From: an uncultured Lachnospiraceae bacterium | Lineage (GTDB): Bacteria; Bacillota_A; Clostridia; Lachnospirales; Lachnospiraceae | Length of the DNA: 11,324 nt | Assembly (NCBI GenBank): GCA_902801585.1 | Contig: CADCIU010000066.1 | Location: forward strand, 1 to 11,324 | Reading direction: 5' to 3' | Shown: piece by piece, positions 6,706 to 11,324 of the stretch | How positions within the stretch are numbered: position 1 is the first letter of the stretch | Layout of the letters: each line of letters opens with the position of its first letter | Program-made: the position numbers and the translations under genes | The notes under the pieces: generated by a model | Databases searched by the model: none | What the model was told of the DNA's origin: nothing | What the model saw: the letters and a program-made list of their open reading frames with translations, nothing else

Positions 6706-7263
6706 TCATGCTCTGGAGAGATACTCGCCGGATCTTGTGTCGATCTTGATCACGTCACCGATATTGCAGAACAGCGGTACGTTAACAGTAGCACCTGTCT
6801 CGACTGTAGCGGGCTTTGTCGCGCCTGTGGCGGTATTGCCTTTGAAGCCCGGCTCTGTCTCTGTGATCTCAAGTTCAACGAACATCGGAGGTTCGATAGA
6901 GAACACGTTTCCGTTGTAGGACATAAGCTTGACCATGTCGTTCTCTTTGACAAATTTCATCTTGTCGCCGATGATGTCTCTTCCGAGTGCAACCTGATCA
7001 TAAGTCTCTGTATCCATGAACGTGCACAGATCTCCGTCTGCGTACAGATACTGATACTCTTTCTTCTCGATCCTCGCCTGAGGGAATTTCTCAGTGGGAC
7101 GGAATGTTGTCTCAGTAACTCCGCCGTTGATCACATCTCTTAATTTGGTTCTGACAAAAGCAGCTCCTTTGCCGGGTTTGACGTGCTGGAATTCCACGAT
7201 TTCCAGTACATTGCCGTCTTTTTCGATCGTAATGCCGTTTCTGAAATCACTTGCAGAAATCAT
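6706..7263 (-). CDS. efp: Elongation factor P
   Basis: EF-P binds the ribosome between the P and E sites and relieves stalling at polyproline stretches. The 185-residue length is normal for the family. Three beta-barrel domains fit: a KOW-like N-domain (1-62), an OB central domain (about 66-125) and a C-terminal OB domain (about 130-185) ending in the conserved [12 protein letters not shown]. The tip loop KPGKGAAF holds Lys32, the residue that is modified in most bacteria. The modification enzyme cannot be told from this window. AGGAGG (7271-7276) lies 7 bases before the ATG. It has its own promoter at 7303-7331 and a strong terminator, so it is likely a single-gene unit despite lying close behind nrdR. 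Confidence 0.98.
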   Translation of the reverse strand: MISASDFRNGITIEKDGNVLEIVEFQHVKPGKGAAFVRTKLRDVINGGVTETTFRPTEKFPQARIEKKEYQYLYADGDLCTFMDTETYDQVALGRDIIGDKMKFVKENDMVKLMSYNGNVFSIEPPMFVELEITETEPGFKGNTATGATKPATVETGATVNVPLFCNIGDVIKIDTRSGEYLSRA

Positions 7264-7302
7264 AAAGATACCTCCTGATGTACTCGCGTCTAATACTAAT
7301 TT

Positions 7303-7331
7303 ATTCTATACTACAGAGCGCTATTTTTCAA
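7303..7331 (-). promoter_or_regulatory. Sigma-A type promoter of efp
   Basis: On the minus strand, -35 TTGAAA (7326-7331) and -10 TAGAAT (7303-7308) are separated by 17 bases, each with five of six consensus bases. A 7-bp inverted repeat (TGATGGC with GCCATCA; 7349-7377 region) lies just upstream, after the nrdR stop. It has no T-tract, so I do not call it a terminator. Confidence 0.7.
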
Positions 7332-7394
7332 CAAACAATTCATTCTCTGATGGCGGGCTGCCCGCTCCGGCCATCAAATTCGGGATCGAAGCCT

Positions 7395-7853
7395 TCACTC
7401 ATCCGCGCTGAGCACTTTGCGAAGCTCTTCCATAAACGTTTTCACATCCTTGAACTCCCTGTATACAGATGCAAATCTCACATATGCGACGGGATCGAGT
7501 TTATTGATCTTGGACATGACAAGCTCTCCGATCTGCTTGCTCGAAATCTCTTTTTCATCTCTCTCGAAGATCTCCGCTTCGATCTCATCCACCGCTTTCT
7601 TGATCTGCGCTGCGCTTACAGGACGTTTGTGGCAGGCGCGCAGAATGCCGCCTTCGATCTTGCCCCTGTCATATACTTCCCGATTGTTGTCCTTTTTGGT
7701 CACCATCATCGGGATCATCTCAATTTTCTCATATGTAGTAAAGCGTCTGCTGCATGAGTCACAGATCCTGCGTCTGCGGATCGAATTGCTATCTTCAACC
7801 GGCCTTGAATCGATGACTCTCGTATCGTCTTTGCCGCAATAGGGACATCTCAT
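7395..7853 (-). CDS. nrdR: Transcriptional repressor NrdR
   Basis: NrdR senses ATP/dATP and represses ribonucleotide reductase genes. The 152-residue length is typical. The N-terminal zinc ribbon is intact: C3 and C6 in MRCPYC and C31 and C34 in ICDSC, with the basic IRRRR and RRFTTYE segments around it that bind DNA. Residues 48-138 form the ATP-cone domain, with VTKKDNNREVYDRGKI and VAYVRFASVYREF. An AAGAGGT-type ribosome binding site precedes the ATG. It follows the pyruvate kinase-like gene with a gap of 51 bases and no visible terminator, so the two are probably co-transcribed. No NrdR box was noticed in this window, so the targets are elsewhere. Confidence 0.97.
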   Translation of the reverse strand: MRCPYCGKDDTRVIDSRPVEDSNSIRRRRICDSCSRRFTTYEKIEMIPMMVTKKDNNREVYDRGKIEGGILRACHKRPVSAAQIKKAVDEIEAEIFERDEKEISSKQIGELVMSKINKLDPVAYVRFASVYREFKDVKTFMEELRKVLSADE

Positions 7854-7904
7854 GTTCTACCTCTTTTCTGGAATGAATACGGTTTCGATCATGAACATCA
7901 TACA

Positions 7905-8972
7905 TCAAATCCGGCGAGGCATCAACTTCGAAGGCGCGTGGTCGTCCCGTTCTCTCCATCTGAGACCTTCCTTGGCAGTCCTGACCAGATAGGAGGAGGC
8001 CTGCACCGGATATTTGCCCGATGCAGATTCGCCTGTGATCATGACAGCAGAGGCACCGTCCGCTACGGCGTTGAAAATATCGGAGACCTCCGCTCTCGTG
8101 GGCACGGGCGAGTTTTCCATGCTTGCCAGCATCTGCGTCACGACCATAAAAGGCACCTGATGTTTAAGGCACTGTGCGGATATTTCTTTTTGAACACAGG
8201 GAAGCTCCCAGAGAGGCACCGCATTTCCCAGATCTCCTCTGGCGATGACGATCATATCTGTCTCCGGCAGTATTTCACTTAGTGCAGCGACGCCTGTTCT
8301 GTTCTCTATTTTGGCGAACAGACGGCAGTTCCCTGCACCGGTCCCGCGCATGGCGTTCTTCACTGTCCTGAGGTCCGATGCCCCTCTTACGAAGGGCTGC
8401 ATGACATCGGTCACACCGTACGCGGCGGCTTCTTTCAGGTTCATGAGATCCTGCTCCGTGAGCGTATCACCGGTTATGGACATATCCTGCACCGCAATGC
8501 TCTTGCGGCTAAGGAGTGCCCCGCCTGTCAGAACACGGGCCTTGATCATTGTCTCCTGCCCGTTTTGTATCAGATCCTCCGCTTTTAAGCGGATCCTGCC
8601 GTCATCGATCAGAAGGATCATGCCATCCTCATAGTTTCGGATAACTTCCTGCGGGATCGGTATCGAATCATCCACGTCCCTGAGTCTCTTGTCATGCAAA
8701 AGGACTTCTTCTCCCTCGGTGAGCATCTTATGTTTGGCTATACTGCCTATCCTCAGTTCCGGTCCCTGCATATCGATCAGGAGAGAAATCTGAACGCCCT
8801 CCAGATTCTCAGCACGGTGGAAAGCCTCGATCAAACTGCTGCTTCGTTCAAGGGAACCGTGAGAGAGATTCAGGCGCATACCCGTGATTCCTTCCGCGAA
8901 CATGCGTCTTAAGATCTCCGGATCTGCGCATGACGGTCCCAGCGTTGCATATATTTCCAGTCTGTCTTTCAT
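7905..8972 (-). CDS. Pyruvate kinase-like protein lacking the C-terminal domain
   Basis: The family converts phosphoenolpyruvate and ADP to pyruvate and ATP. This 355-residue protein has the A (TIM barrel) and B domains only. Typical pyruvate kinases have about 470-590 residues with a C-terminal regulatory domain, which is absent here. Catalytic motifs are present: RLNLSHG (33-39), GPELR (70-74), KIENRTG with K221 and E223, ARGDLG with D247, VTQML with T279, and PTRAEVSD (291-298). Departures include DMQGPE where DTKGPE is usual, and QPFVRG where ASFVR-like text is usual. Glu72 suggests the potassium-dependent type. The start at 8972 follows GGAGGGG (8976-8982); the frame extends upstream into the lysozyme gene without support. 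It precedes nrdR. It may be a second, non-allosteric pyruvate kinase or a paralogue with another role. Confidence 0.85.
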   Translation of the reverse strand: MKDRLEIYATLGPSCADPEILRRMFAEGITGMRLNLSHGSLERSSSLIEAFHRAENLEGVQISLLIDMQGPELRIGSIAKHKMLTEGEEVLLHDKRLRDVDDSIPIPQEVIRNYEDGMILLIDDGRIRLKAEDLIQNGQETMIKARVLTGGALLSRKSIAVQDMSITGDTLTEQDLMNLKEAAAYGVTDVMQPFVRGASDLRTVKNAMRGTGAGNCRLFAKIENRTGVAALSEILPETDMIVIARGDLGNAVPLWELPCVQKEISAQCLKHQVPFMVVTQMLASMENSPVPTRAEVSDIFNAVADGASAVMITGESASGKYPVQASSYLVRTAKEGLRWRERDDHAPSKLMPRRI

Positions 8973-8992
8973 ATTCCCCTCCACAAAAGAAC

Positions 8993-9035
8993 TGCTGCTA
9001 TGCAGGCCGGCACTCTGTGCTCCCGCATAGCAGCA
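8993..9035 (-). terminator. Hairpin between the lysozyme-like gene and the pyruvate kinase-like gene
   Basis: A perfect 11-bp inverted repeat (arms 8993-9003 and 9025-9035) encloses a small GCAC/GTGC helix. On the minus strand it is followed by GTTCTTTTG and then, within 11 bases of the stem, by the ribosome binding site of the pyruvate kinase-like gene. It could be a weak terminator of the lysozyme-like gene, or a leader hairpin that tunes the next gene. No promoter is visible between it and that start codon. Confidence 0.6.
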
Positions 9036-9063
9036 TTTGTTTACAGATCCTTTTCCTGAGAGA

Positions 9064-10302
9064 TCAGTCTGATCCCATGTCCGCCCCCTCGAAGACAACT
9101 CTGTCCGAACCGTCTGACGGATCCTGTGCATCTTCCATGGTGACCGCGTTTGTGTTATCACCGACCTCAAGACCGGAGGTGTCCATCCTGCTGCCATCCG
9201 TCTTGCCGCCGGAAGAAGGATTATTGGAACGGATCTCCGTGCCCTGTCCGGGAGTCGCCACCGCTGCTGCGTCGCTCCCTGCATTGGACCCTGCGTTTTG
9301 AATACTGTCGGCAGCGTCCGTGAGTTTGTCCGGAATGGGAACAGGATCCACGGCAGGCGCGTTCATGGTCGTTTCCGGTTCGCTCTCACTTTCCGTGATC
9401 GTGTTCTGTATGTCCGCATCGCTGATGTCGACTTTGTCATTGAAGGCATTGATACTGGTCAGTTTACCGTTTCCGTCCAGGAAATACATGCGGCCGTCAA
9501 CTTCGATCCAGCCTACCTGCATCGCACCGGTCTCTTCGTTAAAAAAGTAAGTGCTGTCACCGATCGTCTGCCATCCGGTCTGGATGATACCGTCCTCGTC
9601 GGCGAAATATGTAGCGCCCTCTGCCGAGAACAGCCCGATCTTCAATATGCCGTCCTGACCAAGATAATAGCGGTCTCCCTCGAGTTCAAGCCAACCGTAG
9701 TGGAGCGTTCCGTCCGTATAATGGTAGACACGTCCGAGCTCGGTATCAATGAACTGGTCAAAGGCATAGATCTTATAACGGTTCCAATAAGTGCCCGAAG
9801 CAAGATTTCCCCTGCTGGAGGATTGACCGCTCCGGTCTGCGGGCCTCTCGAAACTGTAGCAAAATTCATAAGCCGCATTATAGGCGCCGCCGCTTGAATT
9901 CTCAACAGACTTCAGATAATTGTAAATTCCGGGATAATAGCTCCGAAGCTCATAGTCCAGATAAGAGAGCTGGCCCTTGAGCGAGTCATCACCGAATCCG
10001 TGACTATAGCAGTAAGACTCGACTCCGTCCCTTCTGCCGCCGGTCCACTGACACAGTCCGTAGCTTCCTGCCGAATTGAGAGCTCCCGGATGGAAATTGG
10101 ATTCATGCCGGATATTAGCCATGATCCCGCACGCAGCCGCAACGCTGTATCCCAGATCGTCTGTCAGATAGAAAAAGCACTCATCCTCTACGCTTGACGC
10201 CTTCGCCGGCAGTGAAGGAAGAAGACAGGCAGTGACCACCGCGGCTGCCGTGATCCACGCAGCGAAATATTTCAGAGTTTTTACAATGGCTTTATGTCTC
10301 AT
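9064..10302 (-). CDS. Secreted lysozyme-like protein with cell-wall-binding repeats
   Basis: This is a 412-residue exported protein. Residues 1-35 have a basic start, a hydrophobic core and an AKA-S cleavage site; VTAC at 23-26 also fits a lipobox, so a lipoprotein is possible. Residues about 37-160 resemble the phage tail tip lysozyme domain (Phage_lysozyme2), which cuts peptidoglycan. Glu67 in IRHESNFHPGA is the likely catalytic acid, and YGLCQWTGGRR (81-91) is characteristic. Residues about 190-285 hold four or more choline/glucan-binding-type repeats of the pattern GW-(x)-YYF-x-DG. Residues 290-412 are a low-complexity Ser/Gly/Asp/Asn/Thr tail with no recognisable domain. The ATG at 10302 follows GGAG by 5 bases. 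It has its own promoter. It probably remodels the cell's own wall; there are no phage structural genes nearby. Confidence 0.85.
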   Translation of the reverse strand: MRHKAIVKTLKYFAAWITAAAVVTACLLPSLPAKASSVEDECFFYLTDDLGYSVAAACGIMANIRHESNFHPGALNSAGSYGLCQWTGGRRDGVESYCYSHGFGDDSLKGQLSYLDYELRSYYPGIYNYLKSVENSSGGAYNAAYEFCYSFERPADRSGQSSSRGNLASGTYWNRYKIYAFDQFIDTELGRVYHYTDGTLHYGWLELEGDRYYLGQDGILKIGLFSAEGATYFADEDGIIQTGWQTIGDSTYFFNEETGAMQVGWIEVDGRMYFLDGNGKLTSINAFNDKVDISDADIQNTITESESEPETTMNAPAVDPVPIPDKLTDAADSIQNAGSNAGSDAAAVATPGQGTEIRSNNPSSGGKTDGSRMDTSGLEVGDNTNAVTMEDAQDPSDGSDRVVFEGADMGSD

Positions 10303-10374
10303 AATATCTCCATTGGTCCGGGCCGCTTCGGTGTTTTGCCGCCACAGAAAAAACAGTGTTTAAACATCTAATTT

Positions 10375-10403
10375 ATTATAAATATTAGATTTCCAACTTG
10401 CAA
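10375..10403 (-). promoter_or_regulatory. Sigma-A type promoter of the lysozyme-like gene
   Basis: On the minus strand a perfect -10 TATAAT (10375-10380) lies 17 bases from -35 TTGCAA (10398-10403, four of six consensus bases). The predicted start is near 10368, giving a leader of about 65 bases. The surrounding 10303-10493 is AT-rich and holds no gene. Confidence 0.7.
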
Positions 10404-10427
10404 TCAAGATGTTATGAGTTTGCAATC
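10398..10427. repeat. Direct repeat overlapping the -35 of the lysozyme-like gene
   Basis: TTGCAATC occurs at 10398-10405 and again at 10420-10427, a centre spacing of 22 bases, about two helical turns. Each copy contains the palindrome TTGCAA, and the first copy is the -35 element itself. This arrangement would suit an operator, but 8-base repeats in AT-rich DNA can be chance. Confidence 0.35.
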
Positions 10428-10493
10428 CTTTATAAAAATTACATAATTGATTTATATTATTTTTATAATATTTTTGATGCGCAGTATGGAAGA

Positions 10494-11324
10494 TCAATGA
10501 ACTTCCATCTGTTCCTGTGCGGCCCTGGCCTGCTCTTCGAGAACCGAAGCATCAATGCGTTTGGGATCAAGTCCCATATAGGTATTAAATTCCACACTGT
10601 CCACCACGCAGCTGTTCTCTGTGTCGTAGACAACGAAATTCAGGCCGATCCTTTGGACCGCATATTCCACGCCGCCGATCTTGATGGAGCAGGTCAGGTA
10701 TCGGCCGGCTCCTCCTCCCGCTCCGCTCTTTCCCCCCTGACTGATCAGAGAATACGGGACGCCGTCGGCAAGTGTGCCGCGGCAGCTCAGTTCTTCTTCG
10801 CTCAGGTCCTCTGTGACCTTGTCCGGTTCTATGACTGCATAATAACTCCATCGGTAATGGCCGCGGATATCCTGATCGAGTCCGAGTCTGAAGAGCCTGT
10901 CGCATATATCCTGATTCAGCGAATGGGATCCGTCGTCGCGCAGTGCGATCAGTACAGTATACTGCGGATTATCGATCAATGCGTCCAGATAAGCACAGAT
11001 CTCTGTCCTCTTTAGGGAGAGATCTCCCGTCATGACTGCCACATCATATTTCCGGCCTGATTTCCCGATGACCAGCGCGGTCAATTCCGCGTTCTTGTAG
11101 TTGAAAGACGAGACGTCGACTTCGGCACAGTATTTGTCTCCGCTCTCCTCCATGTCCACGTTCTTTTTGAAGCCTCCGGTGTCGTCACGGATCTGCAGCT
11201 GTCGGATGAAGACCTCCATACCCATGAAAAGATCCTCGACATTGACAAGATCAAGTTCTACGAAAAGCAGCAGCGCATCGTTCTTCGCAACTGCGGCAAG
11301 ATCAATCCGGAAGATATCACCGAA
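10494..11324 (-). CDS. ILEI/FAM3-like domain protein, C-terminal part (N-terminus beyond window)
   Basis: The frame is open from the window edge to the TGA at 10494, giving the last 276 residues of a longer protein; ATGs at 11225 and 11219 are internal and lack a ribosome binding site. Residues about 80-166 contain YTVLIALRDDGSHSLNQDI followed by a YRWSYYAVI segment. This resembles the part of the interleukin-like EMT inducer (ILEI/FAM3) fold in which a DDG turn and a helix precede a W-containing strand. After a Gly-rich linker (197-207), residues 226-249 (IGLNFVVYDTENSCVVDS) resemble the strand that in that fold normally comes first. No membrane segment is seen in this part. Residues 255-276 form an acidic Ala/Glu helix. 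The identity of the missing N-terminal part is unknown. The domain call is by eye and moderate. Confidence 0.55.
   Translation of the reverse strand, partial: FGDIFRIDLAAVAKNDALLLFVELDLVNVEDLFMGMEVFIRQLQIRDDTGGFKKNVDMEESGDKYCAEVDVSSFNYKNAELTALVIGKSGRKYDVAVMTGDLSLKRTEICAYLDALIDNPQYTVLIALRDDGSHSLNQDICDRLFRLGLDQDIRGHYRWSYYAVIEPDKVTEDLSEEELSCRGTLADGVPYSLISQGGKSGAGGGAGRYLTCSIKIGGVEYAVQRIGLNFVVYDTENSCVVDSVEFNTYMGLDPKRIDASVLEEQARAAQEQMEVH

Noticed and set aside
8973..9284. Upstream extension of the pyruvate kinase-like frame.
   Set aside because: The added residues overlap the lysozyme-like gene and the hairpin and do not look like the family; the ATG at 8972 has GGAGGGG and begins at the normal family N-terminus.
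9298..9897. Plus-strand frame opposite the lysozyme-like gene.
   Set aside because: It is antisense to a protein with clear signal peptide and domains, and no independent start signal is seen.
9064..10302. Possible prophage, because of the phage tail tip lysozyme-like domain.
   Set aside because: No phage structural, integrase or holin genes are nearby, and the signal peptide plus wall-binding repeats point to a host surface enzyme.
10454..10471. Perfect AT-only inverted repeat after the ILEI-like gene.
   Set aside because: It contains no G or C, so the stem would be weak, and the minus strand has no T-run after it, so I do not call it a terminator of that gene.

Overview
The window looks like chromosomal DNA from an anaerobic low-GC Gram-positive of the class Clostridia, probably Lachnospiraceae. 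This is inferred from the DUF5688 protein, a lysozyme-like secreted protein with choline/glucan-binding-type repeats, an ILEI-like domain protein, strong GGAGG ribosome binding sites, sigma-A type promoters and T-box control of an aminoacyl-tRNA synthetase. There is no sign of a prophage, insertion sequence or CRISPR array. Almost everything is on the minus strand; the only plus-strand gene is the PHP phosphatase.

Layout. 1-687: N-terminal half of glyceraldehyde-3-phosphate dehydrogenase (gap), cut by the window edge. 688-1067: a divergent promoter region for gap and the PHP phosphatase, with a possibly structured gap leader. 1068-1895: a PHP-domain histidinol-phosphatase-like protein, convergent with a Gfo/Idh/MocA oxidoreductase (1923-3314) whose C-terminus is a long disordered tail coded partly by a 15-bp tandem repeat. 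3421-3620: tRNA-Arg(CCG) with its own promoter and terminator. 3623-5646: threonyl-tRNA synthetase without the N-terminal TGS domain, with terminator, promoter and a T-box antiterminator/terminator module that seems to have no room for Stem I. 5663-6574: DUF5688 protein with a TTG start. 6604-7331: elongation factor P with its own promoter and strong terminator. 7395-8972: a pyruvate kinase made only of the A and B domains, followed by the ribonucleotide reductase repressor nrdR. 9064-10302: a secreted lysozyme-like protein with cell-wall-binding repeats and a low-complexity tail. 10494-11324: C-terminal part of a protein with ILEI/FAM3-like sequence, running off the window.

Functionally this is a core region: glycolysis (gap, pyruvate kinase), translation (thrS, efp, tRNA-Arg), dNTP control (nrdR) and cell-surface proteins. 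The most unusual items are the Stem-I-less T-box in front of a TGS-less ThrRS, the oxidoreductase that has Thr in place of the EKP lysine and carries a repeat tail, the pyruvate kinase without its C-domain, and the ILEI-like protein. I did not find a clear multi-gene novel system. All calls are from reading the sequence; no database search was run.
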